DNA of 64,000 nucleotides from Branchiostoma floridae (GCF_000003815.2 NC_049981.1:25355875-25419874); one strand, 5' to 3'. Counted from the stretch's first letter, positions 24,801 through 38,046 are shown. Notes: generated from the sequence alone by a model not told the origin. Made by a program: numbers and translations.

Positions 24801-27800
24801 TATATCAATAGATAGACTGTTAGTTTCCTTTCTAACTCAGAGACAGCAGCTTTTCTTAGATGCCTAAATCATATCAGGCCCAGGAATTTGGATCCAACCA
24901 GGCATAGGACTGATCCCAATGTGCAAAGCCTGGTAGGTAAGGACCAACTCCTGGTCAGAAGGGTTTAACCCAGATCTGCCAAATCCACCTTCATCATAAA
25001 TTGGGATCAATCCCTTGCCAGAGTGAATCTAGATGCACAAAGCCTAGAATTCGAATGACCGAGGTCTTACATGCTGGCGCGGCAAAATGAAGATCCATCC
25101 TGAGACATTATTCGTGGACTGTGCTTCTGAAATATTAATCTGTCTGAGGAGATTCAGAGCTGTGTCCTTGGGGTGTGAGTTGTACTTCATGTGGCTATAG
25201 GAGATTCCAGTATCATCACATGAATTTGATGGAACGCAGCACCTTTAATTTCACAGTGAAATGGGCTTTTCCCAGCACGGGTCAGTGATAATGTTTTACA
25301 TATTCATGAATATAAAGGCTTCGTTTTTCATGATTTGGTTGGAGTCAAGATGGCCAAAATGACAAAATATGAATCATAAAGGTTTACATATATAGAGAGG
25401 TGCTATAAGTTATACTGAGTATAAGACTCTTATCCTGGTGAAGAATTGAAGGTTTGAGATTGTAGTTTTATGAAAATTGTAGGTAAGTCTGATAAAAAAG
25501 GGCCTGCATGGGGGTTTCCAACATTACTTCAATCTAAACTCACTGGGACTGTCTATGCATTATGCTAAAAGTTTATTAATTACACATTTAATGTGGCCAT
25601 CTCGCTATGAACTACAAAATTTTATTGCCACCTCCACAAACCCCTTCCACACCCTCCTGACTTATTCCTCTCCCAGCAGTAACAGGGCAACCATGAATCG
25701 CTGCTAAAAAACCAATTCCTCCTAGCAAAATGCAATAATCAGATATACTTAGTCCTATTAAATCTAAAAAATAACCACCATTACCGTAATGCTACATATA
25801 TATAGTCATAATACATGATGCTATTGCTGTAACTGTGTCATAGTAATAATACTACTAGTAATATCACAGCTGTCTCCAGCTTTACAATCATGCCAAGTCC
25901 TTCTCATTGCTGTCATGATGTCTATTTTTCTTAATCTATCATTTTATGCTTATAAAATCACAATCATGACATTTTTATCAATTCCATGTAATGAAGTTCA
26001 GATCATACTTGAGAAAGGGAGAAATTTTTTGTCCGTGTCTGTCCTAAGAAGCAAATTTCTGTCCCAGGTCAGAGGGATGGGTCCTGCAGACCCGAGTCAT
26101 GTACATACTATATTTTGTATACGTGTTGTAATACAGCACAGAAATGACATTAAGTCAACACTGCCAATTTAAAAGAAGACCACTCAAGGGACCGGTAAAA
26201 TCTGATCTATATACGAGACAGTCACAGTAGGCAGAATTCTAAAGCTTGAATCAATGGGGAAAATTATCTAGCTAACCACCAAAAAGTGGTCAAACTGGTC
26301 AGGAGGTCCTTAAGCAAAGGTGGTCCTTATGTACAAATTTGAGTTGACAATAATAAATGATTGCACAGAAAAAAATTAACTGTGACTGGCACCTATAATT
26401 ATCTGTTATTAATATTATGTTATTAACATTGTTACCTTGATGATACCTTGATGATGTCTAGGTGAAGTAGGCTGCGCCTGTGTAGTCACCCTCCTGACGA
26501 TCGTGGTATCTCTTCTTACTCCAACATAAGTCCAACCTCGTTTTAAACGCGTTAACAGACTCTGCCTCTACGACCTCAGCCGGCAGCGAGTTCCAATTTT
26601 GTACTACTCGAACCGCAAACGACTGGCGACGTACCAAGGACTTTGCCAGTGGCACCGTAAGTTTGAAGCGATGCCCTCTAGTTGACTGATGTTGACTCTC
26701 GGTGAAGAAACTCTGTGCACTAACCCTCTCCCTTCCCGTGAGGAACTTAAAGACTTGTATCATATCCCCTCTGGCTCTTCTATAGTGGAGTGATGGTAGC
26801 TTCAAACTCTCCAGCCTAACACTATACGGAAAGGACTTGAGTGTTGGGACCAGCCTTGTTGCTCTACGTTGTACTTTTTCCACAGTGTTCTGGTCAACTT
26901 TGAAATGCGGCCCCCAAACAGCGTTCGCATACTCTAAATGGGGGCGAACCATCGATTTGTAGAGGAGGGGCACTGTTACTTCATCCAAGTTACTGAAGGT
27001 TCTTTTTACTAAGCCTAATATTTGGTTTGCCTTTTGCGCTGAGACTGTGGTGTTAACGTGGAACTTTAACTGCTCGTCGACAGACACCCCGAGGTCTTTC
27101 TCGACTTTGGTTTCTTCCAGAATTAGCCCACCCAGTCTGTACTCTGCTCTTTGGTTGCCTCTTCCCAAGTGGAGTACTTTGCATTTCCCAGCGTTGAAGG
27201 GGAGTTGCCACACCTCCGACCACTTTTCCACAGCTTGGAGGTCACGCTGAAGCGCTTCCTGATCCTCCTTGCATAGGATCGGTCTGTAGATTTTGCTATC
27301 GTCAGCAAAGATCTTCACTGCACTGGTCACAACCTCCGGCAGGTCGTTTATAAAAACAACGAATAACGTAGGACCCAGAACACTTCCCTGCGGGATTCCA
27401 CTCTTGACGTTACGCCAGGAGGAGTGCGCTCCATTGATAACTACTTTCTGCCTCCTGTTGCTGAGAAAGTCCTGTATCCACTTAAGTGTATGGCCCCTTA
27501 TCCCATATGAGTGCAGCTTGACGAGTAACCTCTTTGTTACTATGGTTTCTAAGAACCACAGTGCTTTTAAGGATAAGACTGAAGCTAATGATATACAAGT
27601 ACCTGTGAAGTGTAACATTGTATCAGTTGCATGGGAGATATAACCAAAAAGAATAATGTTACAATAACAGCTGTAACAGCAGCCTTGAGACAATGTCCTT
27701 GTCCCTATAACAATGTGTCTCGTAAGGCTGTACTGTACACGTACACAGCCTTCAGACTAAGGTACCGTATACATACATGTACACAACCTTCAAACTAGAT

Positions 27801-30800
27801 TAAAGTTTAAACAGAAGTGTCCTTCCTTGGAACTACATTGGGGAGCAAATTCCAGTTACCTTAGACATAATCTTAGTTACCTTGGACAAAATCATAGTGC
27901 TACTAGTAGTAGCCTTGGACAAAATCATAGTTGCCTTGGACAAAGTCAAATTTACCTTGGACAAAATCATAGTAAACCTTGGACAAAATCATAGATGCAT
28001 GTACCTTGCAATTGGAAAACTCAAAAGTTACATTGGATAGAATCATACTTATCTTGGACAGAAGTACAGTTTCCTGGACAGAAACATTTTCTTGGACAGT
28101 CAGATGGACAGAACTATATATAATCCAAATTGAATTTCTGTCAACTGAACCTATGATTCGGCCCAAGGTGACTATTATTTGGTCCAAAGTAACTATGATT
28201 TTGTCCAAGATAATTTTGATTTTGTCCAAGATAGCTATAGTTGTTCAAGGCAACTATGATGTCGTCCAAGATAACTAAGGTTTTTGTCCAAGGTAAACCT
28301 TGGATAGAATCAAATAAAGTTACCTTGGACAGAATCATTTTTACCTTGGATAGAAAGTGCAATTTCCTAGACAAAATCATCAATTGATTGGACAGGCTAC
28401 AAGACTACATTAACTTTTCACAGGTATGCTAAGAAAGAAATCATCTTTGAAATCAAATTAAGACTTTCAAATGCCCTTTTGATCTAATCTAAATTGACCA
28501 GTAAGTTATACATGTACATTTGTATGGACACACCAGGGACAGAGTAAAACATAGACCTGTCTTCAAGTGTCAAGGGACGTCAAGTGAAAGCAAAAGGTCA
28601 TTGACCTTTCACTTCCCAAGGGCCAATGACCTCACTCACTTAGACTATAGTCCATTAGCCTAGACCCCTAGTATCCAAACCTATCATAGGTTCGTAGTCT
28701 CTTCTGTGCTCTCTGCAAAGGACAGAAGAGACTCTGGAGTTAAATAGGATTGACCACCAAACATATGCACCTGATCACCAATCTTTGAGCAGATGTTGGG
28801 GGACAAGGCTTTTAGCTAGTAGTATTACGCTTTCTTAACAGCCATGGTGTGTTGCAAGGAAGGGTGGTTATGCCAGCTATACATCAAATAGATATAGAAG
28901 CTGGTGTTTCCGAAGGGTTACAAAGTTCTACACAGAAACAGATATCCTAGCCCTGCACAGACACCATTCTGGGACCTCACTAATGCATGCTGACCTGATA
29001 GGTTTGATTGATCTGGGTTCCCAAGAACCAGTTTCTAGAGAGTGGCTTCAAATTTTCCATTTCTAGGTTTTGTCTCGAATCCCTGCCGTCTGAAGAAGGT
29101 CTATGTAACGAGATAATTGGTTTTTCACATTGCTCCTGATTGATACCTTTATTCATAGCAGTTAGCACATGGAAAACAAGACACTTTGTAGAATCCTCCT
29201 TTCTTTTTATCACTCGTTAGTTTTATTTATTGTATTCTAACCATCATCAGACAGATGTGATGTTTTGTCTCTATCTGTCTGTCCCCTAACTTGATCATAA
29301 AATCAAATTTGTATAAATCAACCTGTATAACTGTTAGTCTGCATTTTACCATGACTCCCAATCATCTACATGTCTAATGCCGGCTGGTTACCAATGCTCT
29401 ACAACTTAACAACAAATTGTACAAAACTAAATAAAGAAGAAGGATAAACCAACAAGACAAGCACCTGGATACCAAAATTTATCTCTCAACACATCTTCAG
29501 TTTCACCTACAGATGCGGTCTGTTACATTTTTAACATGTTCACACAAATTGGTCACTGCAACAATGGCAAAAGAACAATAACTCAAACTTGATATTCTGC
29601 CTTCCCCATGGCCTGGTACTGTAGATGTTGATACAATCATGGCATTTTTATACTAAGTTACATTTTTTTCAGTGGCCTCTCAGTCTTACCATGAACTCAT
29701 CACACTTGCAAAACATTTCTTCTGTTTTCCACCAGTATCTTCTACTATTTCAACTGAGAACACAATTCGAGGCAAGGATACAAATATTACAATGCACGAA
29801 TAACAAACCCTTGACATTCACTGTGCCTTAAGATTTAAGAGCTGTAATCTCCAATGAATTTTACAGTAGCAATCACCTCCTATCTCCTTCCTATCTCACC
29901 GGAGTGTCAAATTAAATTGAAAACATTCCTGATCTGAATCATTTTCATAGCCCACTACATATAGGCATCATAGGTCAATCAAAAACCATTGGGCTGTAGG
30001 ATTTGCCACCTTATGCAATTGAAAGATGAATCCTGGAGACAATGACCCCATACAAATTCATGAGTTCAGATCAATGTTGTACACTTGTTATTCTACAAAC
30101 AAGAACACAGATGAGGCAGACTCTTAAATGCACAGTCTACGGAAAATCTTGTGATCTATAATTATGTTTAATAGATAAGATATCCCTGTATCTGTATTTA
30201 TGAGGTGATACAAATGCCCTTCAGCCTAACACACCTGCTTCACACTCACAGTGAGTCACAGGCACACAGCGATGATCTCTCATATTACACATAACCACTT
30301 GTCAAACCTGAGCCGTGCATATCTCAAACAATCTTCGTCTGTTGGGTTGTGTTCTTACATTATAGTACACTATGGTACTATGGTGAAACATTTTTGTGCT
30401 ATATCATATATATGTTCAAAATTTCAAAGTAAATTTCAAAATTCCAGATTCAAGCTCTGAAGAGGGACATGTGAGGTTTACAATCAGGTTGTGCTGACAT
30501 TTTAGTTTATTGTTATTTCATGTTGTACATTTTCTGTGCACCAGAATATTCAGGTTATAAATTACCAACCCAGTGTACTATTCCCAAAAATGAATTCCGA
30601 GTCCTGTAAGATTTCTACAAACAGATTTATAAAAACAAGTTTGAATGTAGGACGTGTGTTTAGGAATGCAGGCTTAGTCTTGTCTATCTGCACCTGTTCA
30701 TGAATAATATTGATCACTCCGACACACCAACGTGACTGCAAGTATGAAACAAAGCAGATTCCACGGGAAACATAAACCACTAAGCACCTTAGCAGACACA

Positions 30801-32622
30801 TTTTAACATTACATGTCTGATAGTGATAACTGGAAAATTCACCAAATTTCAGGGCTCGAAATACGGAAAAAATTAGAGCTGTGTACCAGTACCTTAAATT
30901 ATAGTAATAATTGACCATGGGTGCACTTCTGCACATAGACATTTGTGTAGGGTTACATCAAATACATGTACATAAAGGTATACTAGTATACAATAATGCA
31001 GCACATTTTTGGCTTCTAAATATCACAGAAAACTTTGTTGCATTACTGGTTTACCATAAAGATTTTGAGTTATGGAATTTCATATTCAAAAGACTGAAGT
31101 TAAAGAGAGCATTTTTTTTTTGGTTCATAAATATTCATAATGGAATTGTAATGTTGACATTCTACTTTATTTAATGCTGTACATCCCAAATTTTGCCATA
31201 AAAATGGATTTTGAGCCAAGTTTCCATGATCAGGAAAAACAATGGCATAGTTACAGGAAGCCCTTGTTTCAGCACCTCCCTGAGTTTCCTGTATTTTGCA
31301 GGTCTGGCAGACAATGGCCACCAGTTACCCCTGACTCACATCCTATACTGTGATACAAGATTTAGGCCATACCAATTTAATTTGTTAGTTCTCATACCTA
31401 TGACAATTATGGTAAACTGGAAAAAAGTTTATTCTGGTTAGAAAAGCTGTGGGTGAGCCAAAAGAACAAACAGTAACAGTGAAGATCGTGAGCTTACAAG
31501 CATTATATTGAATCTGCCTTCATCCCGAGGTTGGCATCAAAGGTCAAAGGTAAGAATCTATTGGGAAGACTGTAATGCTATTGTATTGGTATACAACTTC
31601 TGGGAATGAAGCTATGATCAGAATACAATTTTCTGTCCTCTGTTTTCATCTTGACATCTTGATCAATTGAGAACCACAGAATTAAGATGGACTGGCCTTA
31701 CCCACGTAGGAGCTCTAGAATGTATGGGCTTTTACTACAAGTAGCCAACAATATCTATGTCTGTTGGTACAATATACTAGTTAAACTCAAAGAAACTATG
31801 ATCTATAACCAAGGAGTTTATTTTAACCTCCTTGCTAGAACCATGTAGAAAAGGTTGTCACAATATACTACAGAGTGGGCAGACACTGCCGTGGTTAAAC
31901 CAAGGAGCCTCTTGTCTTGGTAAACCTCTACATGATGACATGCAGTCTTTGTTCATTGTCTGCAAATACTGTAATGGTTGCAGTTCCTCTCTGACTATAA
32001 CTAGTATGATACTTATTACTATGATTAGTATAAGTAGAGTTATGACAATCTGCAGTTGTATACTATTGAGAAATAAATAAGCTGTAAAATGGGAAGTATC
32101 TTCTTGGACGATAGCAGGGAAAAAAGGTACCATAGACTGCAACACCTGTTTGCCTTGAGCGGTGACTTTTTCTAAAAACACAGGTAAATCTTCTGGACCG
32201 TATCTACCAGTATGCATCGTATTTGTATATGTCATGTTATATGTAACTTGTGAATTAAACCATAGCCTACACGCCAGCCTTAGTTGTTTAAGCTTTTGTC
32301 TGCTTCCACTGGTTGCTATGAAAAGCTAACAAGGCTAGCATCCAGGTTAGTTGAACCATCTATGTATGTACGTAGGATCATTACAATCATGGAAAGAAAT
32401 GTGTTAAATACGCCCGAAAGGTTGTATTTCTTTTAAACACCTACCCTGTGCTGACAGAGATCCCTGGTTGCCATTCTGCCTCTTCCACCCTCTCCAGTTG
32501 TTACACAGGCTCTCTGGCTCGCTAATCCATGAACACAGCGAGTCCTCCTCAAAACGGTCGCTGTCCTCGAAGGAGAATCTCTCCCCCTCGTCCCACTCTC
32601 CCCCAGCGAACATGAAGTCCAT
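6809..32622 (-). CDS. ZSWIM8: Zinc finger SWIM domain protein 8, 24 coding exons
   Basis: Known for the family: substrate receptor of an elongin B/C-cullin RING E3 ligase that ubiquitinates Argonaute during target-directed microRNA decay (also called EBAX-1/Dora). Exons in transcript order: 32622-32445, 23478-23325, 22751-22657, 22321-22146, 21706-21599, 21290-21088, 20227-20026, 19627-19446, 19108-17971, 17637-17504, 16720-16546, 15994-15808, 15164-15069, 13453-13329, 12965-12744, 12569-12338, 12114-11901, 11371-11194, 10655-10532, 10319-10189, 9391-9227, 8858-7985, 7737-7550, 7015-6809. All junctions are GT/AG and phases agree, giving 5,688 nt (1,895 residues; human is of similar length). 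The start MDFMFAGGEWDEGERFSFED matches the family N-terminus. The BC/cullin-box-like region (VPLVELSARQVAQHIPFE) is in exon 2. The SWIM zinc site C179-x-C181-x6-C188-x-H190 is in exon 4. Residues about 433-812 (exon 9) are a Ser/acid-rich linker, exon 15 has an SRPPSQ-type repeat, and exon 22 is Pro-rich. Conserved C-terminal helical repeats (HAHALNPNEIQRALVQCKE, AYRVGMLAMEMLARRAH) follow. The gene looks intact. Confidence 0.95.
7213..7550 (-). repeat. 116-bp tandem array copying the ZSWIM8 exon 23 end and donor
   Basis: The last about 66 nt of exon 23 plus its donor and about 50 nt of intron recur downstream in the transcript with a 116-bp period. Copies of tctgtacatctggagaca lie at 7553 (the real exon), 7437 and 7321, with a decayed fourth copy near 7213-7320. 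The copies at 7434-7499 and 7318-7383 keep an intact CAG|GTAAGG donor and an open frame ending in SPIVQKCLQMYRQ. Each also begins after an AG, in phase 0, so each is formally a 66-nt in-frame cassette, although the upstream pyrimidine tract is poor. Confidence 0.9.
9437..9780. repeat. Interspersed repeat in ZSWIM8 intron 20
   Basis: Sequence between exons 20 and 21 with the look of a dispersed repeat (phrases such as gtgggggttctttaatgtac and cctccatttaacgtcctat). A short related piece (atcatcattggtcaacgtg, then cttacacac) appears near 19927-19975 in another intron of the same gene. No terminal repeats or coding frame were found, so the class is unknown. It may be the tail of a retroposon or SINE. 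Confidence 0.5.
13645..14938. mobile_element. Non-autonomous pogo/Tigger-like element, 1.29 kb
   Basis: Ends read CAGTGGAATTCGCTTATTTG on the left and, inverted, CAGTGGATTCCAATTATTCG on the right, with TA flanking both sides. This is typical of the Tc1/mariner-pogo superfamily. The body matches the element at 54933-56227 in inverted orientation: atttgtcagcg followed by attttac/attttat near one end, and aaaccatttgccattca near the other. No transposase frame is visible. It sits between ZSWIM8 exons 13 and 14. Confidence 0.8.
15439..15769. mobile_element. MITE with gggttggacaagt ends
   Basis: Terminal inverted repeats gggttggacaagtccac and its partner gtggatttcagaaaacttgtccaacc, with internal repeats of the gcccgatcgggcaagt type. 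About 330 bp, in ZSWIM8 intron 12, ending only about 40 bp from the exon 12 donor. No coding capacity. Confidence 0.7.
16757..17167. mobile_element. MITE with agggctgtgtacctaaa ends
   Basis: Inverted termini agggctgtgtacctaaa and tttaggtacacagctct, with many internal copies of gtacctgtacct and ggacctaaac. About 410 bp in ZSWIM8 intron 10. It resembles hAT-type MITEs in its ends, but no clear target duplication was established. Confidence 0.7.
19304..19437 (-). repeat. Decayed copy of the ZSWIM8 exon 8 end and donor
   Basis: About 137 bp downstream of the exon 8 donor (19445/19444) the sequence again reads cctacctgtcaaaggcct. Scattered similarity to the 3' half of exon 8 continues for over 100 bp. 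The copy keeps a good donor (GACAG|GTAGGG) but has in-frame stops, so it is a decayed tandem duplicate. Confidence 0.75.
20590..21120 (-). repeat. 66-bp x 8 minisatellite anchored on the ZSWIM8 exon 6 donor
   Basis: Eight units with an exact 66-bp period (gggactaattctgacctga at 20611, 20677, 20743, 20809, 20875, 20941, 21007, 21073). The unit next to exon 6 is the real exon/intron boundary. Each unit contains a copy of the exon tail encoding FCGPAPIVF or a variant, the donor TTCAG|GTCAGAA (unchanged in all eight), and about 35 nt of intron. Reading through any donor meets an in-frame TGA within the unit. Because 66 is a multiple of 3, the opposite strand shows a spurious 234-residue repetitive frame. 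Confidence 0.95.
22366..22478 (-). repeat. Decayed copy of the ZSWIM8 exon 4 start and acceptor
   Basis: Just upstream of exon 4 in the transcript, the minus strand reads FHPSTTIG-FHPSTTMGPLKG, then SFNIGVVFNKE. This parallels the authentic exon 4 start (FHLSATVVPPQG, then SFNVAVVFDRR). The first about 23 bp of the copy are themselves doubled. It is a partial duplication of the 5' part of exon 4 with its acceptor side. Confidence 0.75.
23108..23265 (-). repeat. Two decayed partial copies of the ZSWIM8 exon 2 end
   Basis: Downstream of exon 2 the minus strand first reads EVVERVYPPVLEQLELPLERG, with an internal deletion relative to exon 2. A second piece reads FWSVPDNKEDI. Both match the exon 2 tail (EVVERVYPPVPEQLQLRIA, FWSFPENEEDI). 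The surrounding intron (gggagggaatgagagaatc type) is also partly repeated, so exon tail and intron start were duplicated together and have decayed. Confidence 0.8.
23686..23919. mobile_element. piggyBac-type MITE, 234 bp
   Basis: Flanked by TTAA on both sides (23682-23685 and 23920-23923), with inverted ends CCCTTAAACTGCCA and TGGCAGTTTAAGGG. TTAA target sites with CCC...GGG ends are the piggyBac signature. No coding capacity. It lies in ZSWIM8 intron 1. Confidence 0.85.
23924..26431. other. ZSWIM8 intron 1, no feature recognised
   Basis: AT-rich intronic sequence. I see no coding frame with family similarity, no RNA gene and no clear terminal repeats. A short segment at about 26270-26335 with gtggtcaaactggtcagg resembles the ggtggtc-rich element found at 36508-37370 and may be a fragment of it. 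Confidence 0.4.
26432..27540 (-). mobile_element. 5'-truncated CR1/jockey-like non-LTR retrotransposon
   Basis: The minus strand encodes the second half of a non-LTR reverse transcriptase. It starts near RLLVKLHSYGIRGHTLKWIQ, continues through IPQGSVLGPTLFVVFINDLP and the catalytic FADD box (FADDSKIY), and on to the RT-thumb region QRRATRLVPTLKSFPYSVR. It then ends with a stop shortly before a tail of (atcaaggt)-type repeats at 26432-26456. That tail is characteristic of CR1-like elements. The endonuclease and first RT blocks are missing, so it is a dead 5' truncation. The frame is open for about 350 codons, which suggests a fairly recent insertion. It lies in ZSWIM8 intron 1 in the same orientation as the gene. 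Confidence 0.9.
27850..28400. repeat. Inverted pair of degenerate 20-22-bp minisatellites
   Basis: The left half (about 27860-28080) repeats ccttggacaaaatcatagt. The right half (about 28150-28300) repeats its reverse complement (actatgattttgtccaagg). A final stretch returns to the first orientation. The whole could fold into a long imperfect hairpin. No coding sense is seen; it lies in ZSWIM8 intron 1. Confidence 0.8.
28401..32444. other. ZSWIM8 intron 1, 5' part, no gene seen
   Basis: No coding frame with recognisable similarity and no RNA gene found. It contains a perfect inverted repeat of the nuclear receptor half site at 28595-28607. It also has an AAGGTCAAAGGTAA-like motif near 31546. 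Confidence 0.4.
28595..28607. promoter_or_regulatory. IR-1 nuclear receptor half-site palindrome
   Basis: Reads AGGTCA-t-TGACCT, a perfect inverted repeat with one base of spacing, extended by matching A/T on both sides. IR-1 sites of this form bind RXR heterodimers of the FXR/EcR type. The site is intronic and its function is unproven. Confidence 0.4.
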
Positions 32623-32650
32623 TGTTCCCGAGGATCACCCCTCTCCCTTC

Positions 32651-32955
32651 ACGACCCTTGTGCTCACCACTGGTGTAGTTTATGCTGGTAGGTCACAGGT
32701 TGAAGTTCCTTCAAACACCAGGGGGTACCTCTTTACAAAAAGGAGCAGGTTTCTTTCAGAACTTCTAGCTTTTCTCTGCCATTCCTGGGTCTTCCACCTT
32801 AGCAACCTTTGTGCTCAACCCTGGTGTAGTTTTATACCAGTGGGTCACAGGTCAAAGTGCCTTCAAACAATACATGGGGTCCCCTTTCTAAAAAAGGAAC
32901 AGGTTTCTTTCTCAAGTTCTACTAGCTTTCTCGTGCCATTCCTCGGTCTTGAGTC
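32651..32955 (-). repeat. 151-bp tandem duplication upstream of the ZSWIM8 start exon
   Basis: Two copies offset by about 151 bp (ttgtgctca at 32658 and 32809). They share ctggtgtagtttta, ggtcacaggt, ggagcaggtttcttt and gccattcct. On the minus strand both copies contain actacaccag, a plausible acceptor AG for the exon carrying the start codon. This duplication may therefore also involve an exon edge. Confidence 0.75.
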
Positions 32956-33734
32956 ACTCCAGGTTTTTCCATCCAATAGAAATGCCTGTGAGTGAAGAGA
33001 GAGAAACACACGATGTCAGGATGTTTGCTTTGTTATTCAGACAATAGACAGGATAGGAGTTGTTCTTTGGACCTTGTTCCCTTTATCAGAGTGTCGCGTG
33101 AGCCACTTCACATCCTCACCTGCGTCCTGCAGTCCGCATAGCAGGACTCTCTCTCTGCAAAAAAAATCAATATTACACCCCGAAAAAAGTGCAGTGTTAC
33201 TCAGTGTGGTCTTGGAAAATACACAAGATGAACAGTACCAAGGACAGTACTTAGTGTCTGGTTACATTCTTTTTGCACAAGAAGAAACATGAACAAAGAC
33301 TTTTTGTAAAAGACTGTATATCGTTTAAAAGAAAAGACTGCTACCGTTATTGAAATAAGCAGAAAATTATGAAGGTGGAACTAGTCAAAACATCAACAAC
33401 GACTAGTCAAAACTGATGTTGCATGATATACACAACAAACAAAAAGACTGGTTGGATTATACGACATTGATGTCGTCTGTTTCAGTCGTCCAAAACATGC
33501 GACCTTGTCCGGAAATATAGGCACGCATGAAACGTCCTTGTTAGGAGCCCTTGGTAAGAAATATTTCAGGCGATGCCGATGTGACATACTGTCTAAGGTC
33601 GCGGCGCCCCCAACGAAACGGGCAGTGAACTTTCATCATGTCGTTCCGATGAACGTTCGATCTCGAGCAAAACCATGTCCGGATTTTCCCACGAAAAGTC
33701 ACAAGAATTTGGCCTCCACGTGGACACAACCTAC

Positions 33735-33950
33735 CTGGTAGGTTCCTAGCGGAATTCTGGAGCCGCGATCCCGCCTTTCCGGGGTGATTCAAGCCCCAAG
33801 CGCGCGGGAGAAAGCTTCGTTCCTTCCTTCCTTCTCGTCTTTCTTCGCAATCCTCTTCTCCCACCTGGCCCAGCAAAACAAAGGCAACATGGCAGATACG
33901 AGGCTCCGCATGGAGACATTAACACGAATCTGGTGATACAATTGGAACTT
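33735..33950 (-). other. Candidate noncoding first exon of ZSWIM8
   Basis: On the minus strand a GC-rich, CpG-containing segment ends in a strong donor CAG|GTAGGT at 33735/33734, upstream of the start-codon exon. The position, head to head with RPS14, fits a 5' UTR exon. The 5' limit is not visible in the sequence and the end given is approximate. Confidence 0.4.
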
Positions 33951-34366
33951 TTCAATACAAATAAAGAATAGGCATTCAACACCAGGTTTCAGAAAACTTT
34001 CATTTAGAGGGGATACATAGATTATCTATCAGATTGATTACTGTAAAAAATGTTGACATCATATCTTGAAACGCTAGTCCCTGTAAACCCTTGCTGTAGC
34101 CTTTTTCTATCACGTGATTTTTCTGTGGAATTCCCGTGAAAATTCACTGAGTAGGCCTTAAAATGTACCCCAAAGCAGTCCACGTTCCTTTTTTGTATAA
34201 CGTAAACGCTCTTTAAAGTACTTAGCTGTCCATAAATGGGGAAAATCTCAGAGAAATTCAAAATCTACATATTTTTGGTACTTAACCTTTGCACCCAATA
34301 ACATAACCTTTGCCCCCGGGATCTCGCGGAATCTCGAAGGTCGGAAAACGTGAGCGAGATCTCGTT
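33951..34366. promoter_or_regulatory. Divergent promoter region, ZSWIM8 / RPS14
   Basis: A roughly 0.4-kb stretch between the candidate ZSWIM8 first exon (minus) and the RPS14 transcription start (plus). Just before the RPS14 start it holds gagatctcg-type inverted sequences (ctcgcggaatctcgaagg, gcgagatctcg). A shared bidirectional promoter is an inference from the arrangement. Confidence 0.45.
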
Positions 34367-34399
34367 CTCTTTTCCTGGACTTCGCCATCTTGTGAGCAA
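34367..34399 (+). promoter_or_regulatory. RPS14: RPS14 noncoding first exon with TOP start
   Basis: The transcript probably starts at the pyrimidine tract CTCTTTTCC (5' terminal oligopyrimidine motif), which places ribosomal protein mRNAs under mTOR/LARP1 translational control. The exon ends at GCAA|GTAAGT (donor at 34400). The next exon begins at 35828, two bases before the ATG, as in vertebrate RPS14, which also has a noncoding first exon. Confidence 0.7.
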
Positions 34400-35799
34400 G
34401 TAAGTGTGTGTGGTGTCGTTTTATCCGTAGCAATCCTTCTCTTAGAGAAGGCAGTTCCCAGATCAGATTATCTCTACAGGTTGCGAAAACGTTGCTGTAA
34501 ATGAAAATTGGACCATTTCGGCACAGTCGTGAAAATACGTGCTGTAAAACACAAACTTAGTGATCGTATCACGAACTGACATCTTGGGAAAACGCATATG
34601 ATCAACGTAACGTTACCAAGTTGGCGATGTTGGTACCGCCATTATAAACTTAGAATGGATAGTGTGTGTTATCTTGTACAGCACCGCAGCACCGCAGTAG
34701 CAAGTATTTTCGTAACCATGTCAGTTGGCAAAATGCTTTGTTTGGAAGATAGGATCTACGAAAATTTTCTACATGAAAATACCCCCCCCCCCAACTCGAC
34801 ACACACAAACTAGTAGTACTGGATAGGAAGTGCATTTAGTGGTGAAACAAAAACAGAAACACAAGGCTCAAAGCGGAAAGCTGTCAATTTTCAATCTTTA
34901 TGGATAGGCCTAGGAAAAAAAATGTTGTGTTTCCTGTTTCCCTACCTTCCCTAGAAAAACCTGCCGACCCTAGACTTTTTTTTGGGTGGGCATTAGAGTC
35001 ACATAGCTTCCAGTTATAATTTTTATTCAGCCTGCTTCCTATTGAAGTAAAAACAGTCTGCTTGTCCTATCTATTGTGCACAAAATCAAAGTTTGACATC
35101 GAAAGACAAGTGTCCTCATGCATTTCAGTTTCCTTTGTTCAACTGTATTGTAATATGTATCACTAGATTTTTGGCTAGCCTAAAAAAAATTACAAAAAAA
35201 AAAAGATATCCCCTACCTACCGACCCTAATTTTTTCAGGACTGAAACAGGAAACACAACATTTTTTTTCCTAGGCCATATCTATAGTTGCCAATTTTTGG
35301 TCGTGCTGTATATGTAACACTAAAAGTTGTTATCATAAGTTAAAGTTTATGAGACTAGAAATGGCACTTCACAGTTTTTCTTCTGGTTTCTAAAAGAAAC
35401 AAAGGCTTGTAGCCCGAAGTGCTTAACAAGATATTGTATAAATACAAATATTGTAATTGTAGCAAACATTACCGTTGTTTGAATATGTATGTGTATAAAA
35501 AAGCTGCCCACTTTTTATATGCCTCTATGTATGTCTTCAGACTTCTTATACCTTAAATGATGTAGCCATTCAATAAGAAAGTAAAGTAAAGGGAAAAGTT
35601 GCCATTTTTTGCTATGCTTAAAAGAGGCTTTTCCTAAACAATCTGGTAGGTTTGACTTAAAAGTGAGCTGATTTATTTTCTAAACCTAAATTAGTTATTT
35701 TGCACAATTCAATGAGAACAAACCAACAATCATATAGTATATTGTGTAGTCTACCAGATGTACATTATTTTGTTTTTCTCTCCCCTATGCTGACAATGA

Positions 35800-38046
<2,247 letters not shown>

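Noticed and set aside
26458-27693. Host gene with reverse transcriptase domain
   Set aside because: 5'-truncated with a CR1-type tail and no exon structure. The first about 50 residues of the frame are unrelated upstream intron.
32468-32995. 175-residue plus-strand frame
   Set aside because: It overlaps the antisense of the ZSWIM8 start exon and runs through a tandem duplication. No similarity.
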